64,000 nt of DNA, from the NCBI GenBank assembly GCA_963824225.1, contig CAWGOF010000001.1:124001-188000 (forward strand), written 5' to 3'. Made by a program: the position numbers and the translations under genes. Source of the stretch: CAWGOF01 sp963824225. Lineage in GTDB: Bacteria > Acidobacteriota > Polarisedimenticolia > Polarisedimenticolales > Polarisedimenticolaceae. Below, piece by piece: positions 51,565 to 59,971 of the stretch (position 1 is the stretch's first letter; each line of letters opens with the position of its first letter). The notes beneath the pieces were generated by a model. It did no database searches and was not told the DNA's origin. It worked only from the letters and a program-made list of their open reading frames with translations.

Positions 51565-52395
51565 CTACTTAGCCCCGATTCCGATATTGATCGGGTTGCT
51601 GAGCTTCATGGACCCCCTGGAGCCGGCGCGCTCGCGGAACATCTTGTCGACCGTCTGCTGGACTGTCTTCACCTCGCCATCGCTCAGGCCGAGCATCCCG
51701 TGCAGCACCATCTCGACGATCGGATTGCTGTAATAGACCCAGTCCCACACTTCGTTGCCGCTCTTGAACTCGGTGCTCTCGGTGAAGGTCTCGACCGTGA
51801 CGTTGTTGAGACCGGCGGTGGTGAGCACTTCCTTCACCCGGCCGGGGTCGGCCAGCTGGAACTCCAGCGGGGGCGGATCCATTGGGGGGCCGTCGAAGTC
51901 AGGGCGGACCGACTTGACCGCCATGACGAGGAAGCCGAGGAACTCGATCTCGTGCGGGTTGCCGTAGGCGTGGATGAGCACCTTGCCGCCCGACTTGACG
52001 ACGCGGGCCATCTCGCTGACCGCCTTCGGCATGTCGGCCACCAGCATGACGCCGAACTGCGATCCGGCCATGTCGAAGGTGTTGTCCGGGAACGCCAGCG
52101 AGTGCGCGTCCATCACCCGAGTTTCGATGCTGAGGCCCTCCTTCTTGGCGCGAGCGTTCAGGAGCTCGAGCATCGCGCTCGAGTGGTCGATGGCGGTTAC
52201 CTGCGCCCCGATGCGGGCGGCCGGGATGGCCACCGCGCCGCTGCCGGAGGCGACATCGAGGAACTTCTGGCCGCGCTGCAGGCCGGCCCGGCGCAGGCCC
52301 TCGTTCGCGAGCCGCATCTGGCTGACGGTGTTGGTCCTGTCGTAGCCGGGGGCGATCTTGTTCCATGCTTCCCGAGTATCTTCGTGCTCACTCAT
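51565..52395 (-). CDS. Class I SAM-dependent methyltransferase (UbiE-like)
   Basis: 276 aa. SAM-binding motif I FLDVASGSGAVAIPAARIG near residue 45, an acidic residue in VTAIDHSS, and motif III DNTFDMAGSQFGVMLVADM. N-terminal AWNKIAPGYDR is typical of UbiE/COQ5-type and small-molecule methyltransferases. Substrate unknown. No quinone genes nearby. Confidence 0.85.
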   Translation of the reverse strand: MSEHEDTREAWNKIAPGYDRTNTVSQMRLANEGLRRAGLQRGQKFLDVASGSGAVAIPAARIGAQVTAIDHSSAMLELLNARAKKEGLSIETRVMDAHSLAFPDNTFDMAGSQFGVMLVADMPKAVSEMARVVKSGGKVLIHAYGNPHEIEFLGFLVMAVKSVRPDFDGPPMDPPPLEFQLADPGRVKEVLTTAGLNNVTVETFTESTEFKSGNEVWDWVYYSNPIVEMVLHGMLGLSDGEVKTVQQTVDKMFRERAGSRGSMKLSNPINIGIGAK

Positions 52396-52543
52396 GGCTT
52401 GCTTCCTTCCGATGGCTCCCACCCACCGCCTTTACCCTACGCCGACCAGGGTCGTGGCGCGGTCCCGTCGGAGACATCAGCGCGCCGTGCGCGGGGTGAT
52501 CATCCGCGATAGAGTTAATCGACACAAACCGCGGGGGGACACG

Positions 52544-52717
52544 ATGAACTTCGTTCTGTACATGATTGGAGTTGTGATAGTCATTGGCGGTCTCGCCTAC
52601 GCTGCGAGTCGGCTGGGGCTCAGTTCGACCTGGATCGTGATCGGCGCTGCGGTCATCTTGGGTCTCGGTATCATGGCTGGTGTCGTCAAGACCAGACAAA
52701 AGGACCCGCAACCGTAG
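52544..52717 (+). CDS. Small two-helix membrane protein
   Basis: 57 aa with two hydrophobic segments (FVLYMIGVVIVIGGLAYAA and STWIVIGAAVILGLGIMAGVV) and a short charged tail. GGGGGGAC lies upstream of the ATG. Unknown function. Confidence 0.55.
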   Translation: MNFVLYMIGVVIVIGGLAYAASRLGLSSTWIVIGAAVILGLGIMAGVVKTRQKDPQP

Positions 52718-52784
52718 ATCCTGTAGCCACGCCGGTTTCAACGAGGGAATCGCGTAGCACGGATCGCTGGCGAGCTACAGCGCC

Positions 52785-52975
52785 TCACTCATGCCGCAAC
52801 GCGACCACCGGGTCGACCTTCGTCGCGCGTCTCGCGGGAACCTGGCACGCCACCAGCGATACGGCGATGAGACCTCCACGTTCGCGCTCCTCGCTCCTCG
52901 CTCCGAGAGCCATGCGTACGCCGACATTCCGACACACGCGAGCAGCGTCGACAGGAACCCGATCGAGCCCATCAC
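52785..52975 (-). pseudogene. Remnant of a MacB/FtsX-type ABC permease
   Basis: C-terminal family signatures NVGVRMALGA and VPARRATKVDPVVALRHE are in one frame. A preceding helix-like piece (FLSTLLACVG) is in another. The part between, normally about 90 residues with two helices, is missing. A second unrelated permease remnant lies at 58.9-59.2 kb. Confidence 0.65.
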
Positions 52976-53014
52976 CCAGACGTGCGGCTTCGACGAGCTG
53001 ATCCGCGCGCGTGA

Positions 53015-53383
53015 CTACTTCGGGCGAAGCGCGGCCCATTCGAGCAAAGCGTCGAGCGCCGGGCACATGGCCTTCCCCCACTCGGTCAGATCGTACTCGA
53101 CCTTCGGAGGTACCTGGGGGTAGACGGTGCGCTTGACGATCCCATCGCGTTCCAGCTCCCGAAGCTGCTGGATCAGCATCTTCTGCGAGACGGCCGGGAT
53201 CGCCCGCTCCAGGTCGGAGAAGCGCAGGACGCCCCGGGCGAAGAGGTGGAAGATGATGCCCATCTTCCAGCGCCCCTCGAGGATCCGGAACGCGTCCTCC
53301 ACCCCGCCCGCCGCCATTTCCGGCGTGACATCCTCTAACTTACCCGTGGGTGAGTACCCTACTTTTTTGTCAGTTCTTGCCAT
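53015..53383 (-). CDS. HxlR-family transcriptional regulator
   Basis: 122 aa winged helix. DAFRILEGRWKMGIIFHLF, LRFSDLERAIPAVSQKMLIQQLRELERDG (partly) and the wing RTVYPQVPPKVEYDLTEWG are the HxlR hallmarks. Divergent from the SnoaL-SDR operon, which it probably regulates. A TATACT box ends seven bases before the ATG, so the mRNA may be leaderless. Confidence 0.88.
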   Translation of the reverse strand: MARTDKKVGYSPTGKLEDVTPEMAAGGVEDAFRILEGRWKMGIIFHLFARGVLRFSDLERAIPAVSQKMLIQQLRELERDGIVKRTVYPQVPPKVEYDLTEWGKAMCPALDALLEWAALRPK

Positions 53384-53440
53384 GGCGGGAGTATAGCGCC
53401 ACGATGATCTCCGAACCATCCAACAACGCCGGAGGACGCG

Positions 53441-53773
53441 ATGAGACACGAGCTGCCGGAGATCCTGAGCGGGTATTTCAAGGCCCAGAACGAGCATGAC
53501 ATCGACGCGATGGTGGCCTGTTTCGCAGCGGACGCGCATGTGCGAGACGAGGGTCGCGACATTGCCGGCACGGACGCGATCCGCTCCTGGAAGGAGCAGA
53601 CCAGCGCCAAGTATCGAATCACAGCGGAGCCGATCGAAAGTCGCATCGAGGGGAACCGGACCGTCGTCGTGGTCAAGGTCTCGGGTACGTTCGAGGGCAG
53701 CCCGGCGAGCTTGACCTATCACTTCGGTTTCTCCGGTGACGGCCGGATCGGCGCGCTGGAGGTTCGCGGATGA
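53441..53773 (+). CDS. SnoaL-like nuclear-transport-factor-2 family protein
   Basis: 110 aa. ILSGYFKAQNEHDIDAMVACFAADAHVRDEGRDIAG (partly shown) and AIRSWKEQ are typical of the family; no active-site triad can be assigned. GGAGG precedes the ATG. Its stop overlaps the SDR start (ATGA). With the SDR and HxlR genes it forms the common stress-linked HxlR-SnoaL-SDR set. Confidence 0.82.
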   Translation: MRHELPEILSGYFKAQNEHDIDAMVACFAADAHVRDEGRDIAGTDAIRSWKEQTSAKYRITAEPIESRIEGNRTVVVVKVSGTFEGSPASLTYHFGFSGDGRIGALEVRG

Positions 53774-54552
53774 GCGAAGGCTCGGAGCTGGCGGCTCGCC
53801 GGGCGCTCGTCACAGGTGGCACGAAGGGGATTGGTGAAGCGGTCGTGGCACGGCTGCGCGAGGCCGGTGCCACGGTCCTCGTCACGGCTCGCTCGCGACC
53901 CGATGCTCCCTTCGTGGAAGACCTGTTCGTGGCTGCGGACATCGCCACCGCCGCCGGCTGCAGAGCGGTCGCCGGGGCCGTTCTCGATCGACTCGGCGGC
54001 ATCGACATCATCGTCCACGTGGCCGGCGGCTCCTCGGCCCCCGCGGGTGGGTTCGCGGTCCTCGACGACGGCGAATGGCAGCGCGCGCTCGATCTGAACC
54101 TGCTCGCGGCGGTTCGTCTCGATCGCGCACTCTTGCCGGCGATGCTCGACCAGGGTGCGGGCGTGATCGTCCACGTCACTTCGATCCAGCGCCAGCTGCC
54201 CCTCTCCGACGCGACCATCGCCTACGCGGCGGCGAAGGCCGCACTCGCGAACTACAGCAAGGGCCTGTCCAAGGAGGTGAGCCCGCAGGGAATCCGCGTG
54301 GTCCGAGTCTCCCCGGGCTGGGTGGAAACGGAGGCCGCTACGAGATTGCTCGCCGAGCTGGCGGCGAGCAAGGGCACCGACCTCGATGGCGCTCGCAAGA
54401 TCCTGATGGACTCGCTCGGAGGCATCCCGCTCGGGCGACCGGCGAAGCCGCGGGAGGTAGCGGAGCTGGTGGCGTTCCTCGTGTCTCCGCGAGCGGCCTC
54501 CATCACCGGCACCGAATACGTCATCGACGGCGGTACCGTTCCTACGGTGTAG
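53770..54552 (+). CDS. Short-chain dehydrogenase/reductase
   Basis: 260 aa. NAD(P)-binding TGGTKGIG (15-22), catalytic Ser138, Tyr152 and Lys156 (YAAAK) and C-terminal ITGTEYVIDGGT. Typical classical SDR; substrate unknown. Translation coupled to the preceding SnoaL gene. Confidence 0.9.
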   Translation: MSEGSELAARRALVTGGTKGIGEAVVARLREAGATVLVTARSRPDAPFVEDLFVAADIATAAGCRAVAGAVLDRLGGIDIIVHVAGGSSAPAGGFAVLDDGEWQRALDLNLLAAVRLDRALLPAMLDQGAGVIVHVTSIQRQLPLSDATIAYAAAKAALANYSKGLSKEVSPQGIRVVRVSPGWVETEAATRLLAELAASKGTDLDGARKILMDSLGGIPLGRPAKPREVAELVAFLVSPRAASITGTEYVIDGGTVPTV

Positions 54553-54723
54553 TGGGGCGAGACACTACATCAGCCCCCCGCTGCATGACGAAGCGCCAGG
54601 GAGCGCCCGAGTGGGAAACCGCGCCACGCCTCGTCGTTCATGGCCACGGCGAGAGGGCCGTCGAGGAGCCAGGATGCCGGTACGACGACGGGACGAGCGC
54701 AGAATCCCGGCGGAGGGCGGCGG

Positions 54724-54909
54724 ATGGAGGAGCGGTCGTGTGCCTTCTGTCACGGTTCGGGTCGCTGCGGGAAGTGTGCGGGACAGGGCGTCAGGAAGGA
54801 CCCGCCGGACTGGCTCCAACGCAGGAAGCGCGTTTCCTGCGCAGCCTGCGAGGGGACGGGTAAGTGCCCGCTGTGCAAGGGGACCGGCGTTGCGCCTCGG
54901 ACCGAGTAG
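54724..54909 (+). CDS. Small DnaJ-type zinc-finger protein
   Basis: 61 aa. Four CxxC pairs arranged as CAFCHGSG-RCGKCAGQG and CAACEGTG-KCPLCKGTG, the same CxxCxGxG geometry as the DnaJ cysteine-rich domain, but with no J domain or C-terminal domain. Each half would bind one zinc. A GGAGG lies upstream. The start at MEERSCAFC was preferred over an in-frame start 28 codons earlier. Confidence 0.65.
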   Translation: MEERSCAFCHGSGRCGKCAGQGVRKDPPDWLQRRKRVSCAACEGTGKCPLCKGTGVAPRTE

Positions 54910-54998
54910 CCACGCGGAACTGCTTCTTGAGTAACCCCAAAATGCGGAGAGCCTACGCCGCCTCCGTCAGTGGAAAGTCGGCCACACGGGGTATCCGC

Positions 54999-55045
54999 TT
55001 GCATGCGGCACCCTGTGGCGTATACTGAACCGTATGGTTCAGTAT
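54999..55045 (+). promoter_or_regulatory. Promoter and operator of the ArsR-type regulator
   Basis: -35 TTGCAT, 16-nt spacer, -10 TATACT at 55021-55026. A perfect palindrome with 10-bp arms ATACTGAACC and GGTTCAGTAT around GTAT (55022-55045) covers the -10 and the start codon. Confidence 0.7.
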
Positions 55046-55399
55046 GTGCAAGCCCGCCTCGATGACTCGTTCGCCGCGCTCTCGGACGCCACCCGACGCG
55101 GCGTTCTGGAGCAGCTCGGACGTTCCGACGCTTCGATCACGGACCTTGCCGAGAAGTTCCACATGACCCTGACGGGCATGAAGAAGCACGTCGGCGTCTT
55201 GGAGCAGGCCGGGCTCGTCACCACCGAGAAGGTCGGACGCGTGCGGACCTGCAAGCTCGGCCCACGCCGATTGGAGAAAGAGACGGCGTGGCTCGAGAGG
55301 TACCGCCAGCTCTGGGACGCACGCTTCGACGAGTTGGGCAAGGTTGTCGACGAACTGAAACGGAAGGAGAAAACCGATGGACGCAAGAAGAGAGAGTGA
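55034..55399 (+). CDS. ArsR-family winged-helix regulator
   Basis: 121 aa. MVQYVQARLDDSFAALSDATRRGVLEQL, then TDLAEKFHMTLTGMKKHVGVLEQAGLV (partly shown). No Cys metal site is visible, so it is of the non-metal subgroup usually paired with SRPBCC proteins, as here. Start codon lies in its own operator, with no leader mRNA expected. GGAAGGAG near the end serves the next gene. Confidence 0.88.
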   Translation: MVQYVQARLDDSFAALSDATRRGVLEQLGRSDASITDLAEKFHMTLTGMKKHVGVLEQAGLVTTEKVGRVRTCKLGPRRLEKETAWLERYRQLWDARFDELGKVVDELKRKEKTDGRKKRE

Positions 55400-55898
55400 G
55401 CCTACCCACATGAAGAACCGCACGACGGTGGAGCGGAAGTCCGAGCGTGAGCTCGTCGTCACGCGAACTTTCAACGGCCCGGCGCGCCTCGTGTTCGAGG
55501 CGTGGACCAAGCCCGAGCTGTTCAGGCAGTGGTGGGTGCCGAAGTCGATGGGAATGTCCCTGCTTTCCTGCGAAATGGATGTTCGTGTCGGGGGCAGGTA
55601 CCGTTTGGAGTTCGCACACGGGGACTCACAGTCGGCGTTCTTCGGCACGTACAAGGAAGTAACACCGCACTCGCGCCTCGTCTGGACCAATGAGGAAAGT
55701 GACGAGGGTTCCGTCACGACGGTGACCTTCGCGGAAAAAGGCGGCAAGACGTTGCTGGTCATGCACGAGCTTTATCCCTCGAAGGAAGCTCTCGACGCCG
55801 CCGGCACCGGGGCGGCGGATGCGATGGGAGAGACGTTCGAGCAACTGGACGAGCTTCTCGTCACCCTGGCCGCGAGTTCGGGGCGGAGGGAAAAATGA
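55377..55898 (+). CDS. SRPBCC/AHSA1-domain protein
   Basis: 173 aa. Hydrophobic-cavity fold: VVTRTFNGPARLVFEAWTKPELFRQWW, MDVRVGGRYRLEF and WTNEESDEGSVTTVTFAE are the AHSA1 (activator of Hsp90 ATPase homolog) type. ATG at 55377 is chosen because GGAAGGAG lies 7 nt upstream, overlapping the ArsR gene by 23 bp; ATG at 55410 is the alternative. Common partner of ArsR-type regulators; the ligand is unknown. Confidence 0.85.
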   Translation: MDARRESEPTHMKNRTTVERKSERELVVTRTFNGPARLVFEAWTKPELFRQWWVPKSMGMSLLSCEMDVRVGGRYRLEFAHGDSQSAFFGTYKEVTPHSRLVWTNEESDEGSVTTVTFAEKGGKTLLVMHELYPSKEALDAAGTGAADAMGETFEQLDELLVTLAASSGRREK

Positions 55899-56268
55899 AC
55901 GCCCCTACCTCGATCACCATCACGCCAGTCCGCGTTGCCGACCTGCTCGCCGAGGGCGAGCGGATGCCGTCTACATGCACGTCATCGACCATCCCGACCC
56001 GCGCAACGAGGACGACTACACCATTCGCGAGTGGGTCGATGCGCCCGGCGTGCGGTACGTGCCGGTCGACGGCGAACGCGAGCTGGTTCCCGGGCTCCGG
56101 CTCGTCCCGGCGCCGGGCCACACACGCGGTATGCAGGTCGTCGTCGTCGAGACTGGCGGGCGCCCGGTCGTCGTTGGCGGCGACGTGGCGGTTTGGTTTG
56201 GCGAGCTCGACGAGCCGCGCACCGAAGGCCAGTTGCGGGTGCGCGCGCTCGACCCCGAGCTGGTCTAG
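55895..56268 (+). pseudogene. Metallo-beta-lactamase-fold protein, internally deleted
   Basis: The first 22 codons (NAPTSITITPVRVADLLAEG) start with an ATGA overlap to the SRPBCC gene. The sequence then jumps frame into the C-terminal half of an MBL hydrolase (DDYTIREWVDAPGVRYVPVDG, LRLVPAPGHTRGMQVVVVETGG). The HxHxDH metal site region, about 70 residues, is missing. Enzyme function should be lost. Confidence 0.65.
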
Positions 56269-56346
56269 GCATCGGCCTCCCGGGCTCCGGTCTGGACCGC
56301 GATACCCGCCGCTCGCCGTGCTATTGGGACGACGGAACGATCGGTT

Positions 56347-56616
56347 TTATCTCTTGTCTTTCGCGCGAGCAGCGAGCTTGGCTCTGAGCTCCTTGTTCTC
56401 CTTGCGGAGGCGCTCGATTTCGGCGTCCTTCCGGGCGACGAGAGCGCGCTGCTCTTGGTCGATGTCGTCGCGCGCGAGGGTCAGGGCCTCTCGTTCCTCG
56501 TGGTCAGCCGCGCGCTCGATGTAGGTGTCCGCAGCGGGGGAGGGGCGCTTACCGCACGCGGGATCGAACACGAGGAGCATCAAGACCGCCGCCGCGGTCG
56601 TGAAGCGCCGGCTCAA
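56347..56616 (-). CDS. Small lipoprotein with coiled coil
   Basis: 89 aa. Signal with lipobox-like end FDPACG, then charged heptads DHEEREALTLARDDIDQEQRALV and EIERLRKENKELRAKLAARA. TTG start overlaps the upstream stop (TTGA). Probably works with the coiled-coil protein encoded immediately upstream. Confidence 0.65.
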   Translation of the reverse strand: MSRRFTTAAAVLMLLVFDPACGKRPSPAADTYIERAADHEEREALTLARDDIDQEQRALVARKDAEIERLRKENKELRAKLAARAKDKR

Positions 56617-56990
56617 TCGTGATCCTCCTCGTCTTGGTGCCCGAGCTGCCGCTTCAACTCGGCGTTTTCGCGGCGCAGCCCCTCGATCGTCCTGTCCTTC
56701 CCCGCGACGACATCCGCCCAGAACTCGCGCGTCGAGTGCTGGACGTCGCGAAGGAGCGGCGCCGAGACCTTTTTCCCCTTGTAGAAGACCTGCTTGGCGG
56801 CCTCGGCGATCTCGAGTCCCGCTTTCTTTCCCGCCTTTCCGACTGTCCGGCCAAGCTTCTCGAACTCCTGGCCGACGTCCTTGAAGCCGCCCTTCTCCTG
56901 CTCCGCGGCGTCGAGCGAGGGTGCGAGCGGGAAGGTGAAGAGCAGAAGAAGAACCCCACCCGCCACGATCACGCTCTTCGAAAGGTCCAT
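56613..56990 (-). CDS. Exported coiled-coil protein
   Basis: 125 aa. Signal peptide (VIVAGGVLLLLFTFPLAP...), a Lys/Gly-rich middle (LGRTVGKAGKKAGLEIAEAAKQ) and a C-terminal coiled coil (DRTIEGLRRENAELKRQLG). Translation-coupled to the small lipoprotein; both end with matching heptad segments, so they may form a complex. Function unknown. Confidence 0.65.
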   Translation of the reverse strand: MDLSKSVIVAGGVLLLLFTFPLAPSLDAAEQEKGGFKDVGQEFEKLGRTVGKAGKKAGLEIAEAAKQVFYKGKKVSAPLLRDVQHSTREFWADVVAGKDRTIEGLRRENAELKRQLGHQDEEDHD

Positions 56991-57260
56991 GGGCGAAACC
57001 TCGCTTCCCCCCGGGTCGCGCCTCCTCGAACTTAGGGCGAAGAGAGCAGCATGTCACGCTACCGAGCGGGCATGAAGCACCTCCCGCTCGTCTCGCTGAA
57101 GCGCGTCGCGTAGCTCACGTTCGTCGTCACGGCCGCGTCATCGGAAACGTCGACGTTCACGCTCCCGAAGACGGCCGTCGGGCTCGACGGCGACCGGCAT
57201 CCAAACAGCCACATTTTTTTGGCACTGGCCGCGAGCCGCGGAACGCCGTATGCAAGAGCT

Positions 57261-57563
57261 ATGACTCGGAACCGTCGATTCGGGGGAGTGCTGTTCGCGC
57301 TCGCGCTTCCAGCGCTCGCTGTAGCCGCGACGCAGTCGCCGCCGCCGCAGAGGCTCGCACCGAAGAAGGCCCCGGCCAGCGTCGCACCACGAGTGACGTC
57401 CGCGCTCCTGCTGCTGGCTGCGATCGGCACCGAGCAGGAGACCCCGGCCAGCCCGTTCGAGCCGCCGGGACCTCCCGAAGGTCGCCCGCCGGCATCGCCA
57501 CCCGGCCTGCAGATTCCGCCGAACCCGCCGGGGCGGCCGCCGGATCGTCCGCCGGTAAAGTAG
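57261..57563 (+). CDS. Possible secreted Pro-rich protein
   Basis: 100 aa. A signal-like start (MTRNRRFGGVLFALALPALAVAAT), a second hydrophobic run (TSALLLLAAIG), then Pro-rich PPGPPEGRPPASPPG. No ribosome-binding site and the tail lies against the hemN fragment on the other strand, so it may be spurious. Confidence 0.35.
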   Translation: MTRNRRFGGVLFALALPALAVAATQSPPPQRLAPKKAPASVAPRVTSALLLLAAIGTEQETPASPFEPPGPPEGRPPASPPGLQIPPNPPGRPPDRPPVK

Positions 57564-57700
57564 CGCGGGTCGGAGTCGGGGCGCGAGCGGTAGACGCGCT
57601 CGTCGTAGTTCCGCTCGACCGCGGTCGGGTAGGAGGTCTAGCACGGACCCGGACGATCGTATCGCTCGAGGAGCCCGAGCACCCGATCGATCTCACTCAT
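57560..57700 (-). pseudogene. 5' fragment of a coproporphyrinogen III oxidase (hemN) gene
   Basis: ATG, then SEIDRVLGLLERYDRPGP, then C-stop, then TSYPTAVERNYDERVYR. The HemN N-terminus is normally ...YDRPGPRYTSYPTAVEF, so RY has become Cys-stop through two base changes (CGCTAC to TGCTAG). The sequence stops resembling HemN after about 45 codons; the radical-SAM domain is absent. Confidence 0.7.
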
Positions 57701-57815
57701 CGTTGCCCTTGCCCAAGCGCAATGATTCTCTCTTGTGGAAGTCCTGATAGCGGTTCGGCTTGAGGTCGTCGGTCGAGCGTGGGCCTGCACCGCTGCTCGC
57801 CAGCCATCCTGCGTC

Positions 57816-58690
57816 TCAGGGACACGGGTTCGCGTTCGGCCTCGGTGCTCCTGCGCTGTTCGTGCCGAGGCTGCCCTCGACGCCGCCGCTCACCCCCGTG
57901 ACGAGCCAGAAGGCGACGTCCCCCGCCGCGGGGACCACGGTCTCGCCGTCGGCCGGGCTCGCCAGCCCGCAGTCGCGCTGCGCCAGCGGGTTCGATCCGG
58001 GTGCTTGCGTGTAGACGCCTGTCGCGCGCAGCACGGCGAGGCTTCCGCGATAAGAATTCCAGCTCGCGAAACCGATCTCCTGCTGCCACTCGACGAGCGT
58101 CGGCTGATGGAACCGAATCAGGATCAGCCCGTCGTCGAGGTCGCAAACGTCGCCTTCGGCATCGTGATCGACGTCCGCCTGCTCCCGGTTCGAATCGAGC
58201 GGGCAGTTGTCGCACGCGTTCCCCGCTCGATCGGCGTCGCTGTCGGTTTGAGCTGCGTTCGCCACCGTGCGGCAGTTGTCGCAGGCGTTGTGCACGCCGT
58301 CGCTGTCGGTATCGAAACCCAGCTCGTCCTCGTCGACCAGCGCGTCGCAATCGTCGTCGGCTCCGTTGCACAGCTCGGTCGCGCCCGGGTGCAAGGCGGC
58401 GACGGCGTCGTCGCAATCACCTTCGCACACGAGCCACATGTCTCCGTCGACGTCGGCTTCCGCAGCAGGTACCGCCGGCCAGGTCGGATCGTTGCAGTCG
58501 TTGTTGAGGCCGTCGCACAACTCCGGTGCGCCGGGATAGACCACGTCGTTCGAGGGGACGCAGTCGCAGGCATCGCCGCTGCCGTCGGCGTCCTGGTCCG
58601 CCTGAGCCGCGTTGGGCACGAGCGGGCAGTTGTCGCAGGCGTCCGACAGACCGTCCTCGTCGCTGTCCGGAAAGTACTCGGCCCCGTCAT
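57816..58690 (-). pseudogene. TSP3/MopE-type Ca-binding repeat protein, 5'-truncated
   Basis: Frame open from the junction at about 58690 with no start codon before GTG 58619. Repeats: DSDEDGLSDACDNCPLVPNAAQ and DADGSGDACDC are thrombospondin type 3. CVPSNDVVYPGAPELCDGLNNDC and GDCDDAVAALHPGATELCNGADDDC are MopE-type metal-binding repeats. A C-terminal domain of about 90 residues follows (LILIRFHQPTLVEWQQEIGF). Such proteins are secreted; here the signal peptide is lost, so it is probably a remnant. Confidence 0.7.
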
Positions 58691-58956
58691 TGGTGAGGCT
58701 CTGACCCCACGGCCTTGCGTCTTACCGTCACGTAGAACGCCTGCGTTCCTCTGTTCTCACACGCTTCCGCGAAGCGGTACGGGCAGTCGAGATTGGTGTC
58801 AGCAAGGTGAGTCCTGCCATCTCCCCCCTCGGTATAGGTGCACACACCCGCCACACAGCCCGAGCTCGCGGCCTCGACCACCTGCGTACGATAGAAATAC
58901 CGGGCTAGACGCGCGAGTTCGGGATTCGCAGCGCGCTCGGTGCATCGCGCGGTCAC
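58687..58956 (-). pseudogene. Fragment of a Cys-containing secreted-type protein
   Basis: Runs such as RYFYRTQVVEAASSGCVAG and DTNLDCPYRFAEACENRG look protein-like. Its upstream part is antisense to an ABC-permease remnant, and its end reads into a GGGGTCAGAGCCTC sequence shared with the next fragment. So both ends look like junctions and not true ends. Confidence 0.4.
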
Positions 58957-59199
58957 ATCCTCACCCTCGCGGTGCGCGGCACCGCAGCGGTCGCCACGGT
59001 CGGAGTGGCGACCGGGCTCTTCGGAGCGGCGGCCGTTTCGGGTCTCTTCCGCGGGCTCTTCTTGGGCGTCGCTCCGCTCGATCCGCTGACCTTCGGCACG
59101 ATCGCGCTCGCCTTGTCCGCGATCGCTCTCGCCGCCGCGGCGATCGCCGCCCGGCGTGCTACGCGCGTGGATCCGCTGGTGTGTCTGCGCTCCGAGTGA
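58916..59199 (+). pseudogene. 3' fragment of an ABC permease (MacB/ADOP type)
   Basis: EFGIRSALGASRGHILTLAV continues through LFLGVAPLDPLTFGTIALAL to ARRATRVDPLVCLRSE. This is the last 90 residues of the family with two helices; the rest is missing. A TAG sits just before the first readable codon. Confidence 0.7.
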
Positions 59200-59640
59200 T
59201 CACGGGCACACGGCCGGCTGGATGACGGTCGGGCCCTGGTTGTTCGACTCGTCCGACTCGGCTACCACACCGGTCGCGTCCACGGTGCCGAAGAACGGCA
59301 GCGTCCAGCTTCCCGGGTTGCAGCACGGACCGTTCCACATCGGGCACACGTCCGTGAAGGTCGCCGATGCTCCCGGGGGGAGCGAGGGTCGGTTGAACCC
59401 GCACAGCGGGGAGCCGTTCACGGAGTGGCCTGTCAGGTACGGCCCCGACGGCGCGTTACCGAGGTTCGTCTCGGTGATGTTGAACGTGATCGTTTGCTGG
59501 CCGCAGTGGACCACCGCCGGAGAGGTCACCGCGTAGGCCGAGATCGTGAGGTCCGGCGTCCCCGTAGGAAGCGGCTTCGCCGCCTGAGCCACCGTCGCCA
59601 GCAGCACGAGCGCCATCGAGATAACGAGCCGTCGTTGCAT
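59200..59640 (-). CDS. Secreted CARDB-like protein
   Basis: 146 aa. AAGGAGG precedes the ATG. Signal peptide MQRRLVISMALVLLATVAQA. Mature part PDLTISAYAVTSPAVVHCGQ, FNITETNLGNAPSGPYL and DATGVVAESDESNNQ matches the CARDB type of Ig-like adhesion domain, with four Cys (HCGQ, PLCG, DVCP, PCCN). Likely binds a cell surface. Confidence 0.75.
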   Translation of the reverse strand: MQRRLVISMALVLLATVAQAAKPLPTGTPDLTISAYAVTSPAVVHCGQQTITFNITETNLGNAPSGPYLTGHSVNGSPLCGFNRPSLPPGASATFTDVCPMWNGPCCNPGSWTLPFFGTVDATGVVAESDESNNQGPTVIQPAVCP

Positions 59641-59746
59641 AGTGATATTCCTCCTTGTGTTCAGAAGGGAGTCCGACGGGAGCAAGATTACCCCTCCGGG
59701 CGACGAATTGGGATATCGTCGCCCGGTTGAGCGTTCCATCTGGATC

Positions 59747-59971
59747 GTGGTCTGCCTGCTCGGGGCTGCAGCGGCCACCATGGCGCAACAGCCGGCGAGC
59801 AAGGGCACGGGCGAGCAAAGCCGTATCGAGCGCGGAAAGTACCTCGTGACGATGATGGGCTGCGGGGACTGTCACTCCCCGAAGAAGACGGGACCTCAGG
59901 GTCCTGAGCCGAACGCGAGCCGATTGCTCTCCGGCCATCTCGAAGATTGGTCTGACCCCCGATTCGGCTAG
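59747..59971 (+). pseudogene. Cytochrome c, truncated by an insertion sequence
   Basis: Signal-like start (VVCLLGAAAATMAQQ), then RIERGKYLVTMMGCGDCHSP with the CxxCH heme site, and SRLLSGHLED. The frame then enters IS sequence (WSDPRFG-stop). The remaining two thirds of the domain, with the axial Met, are missing. Confidence 0.75.
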
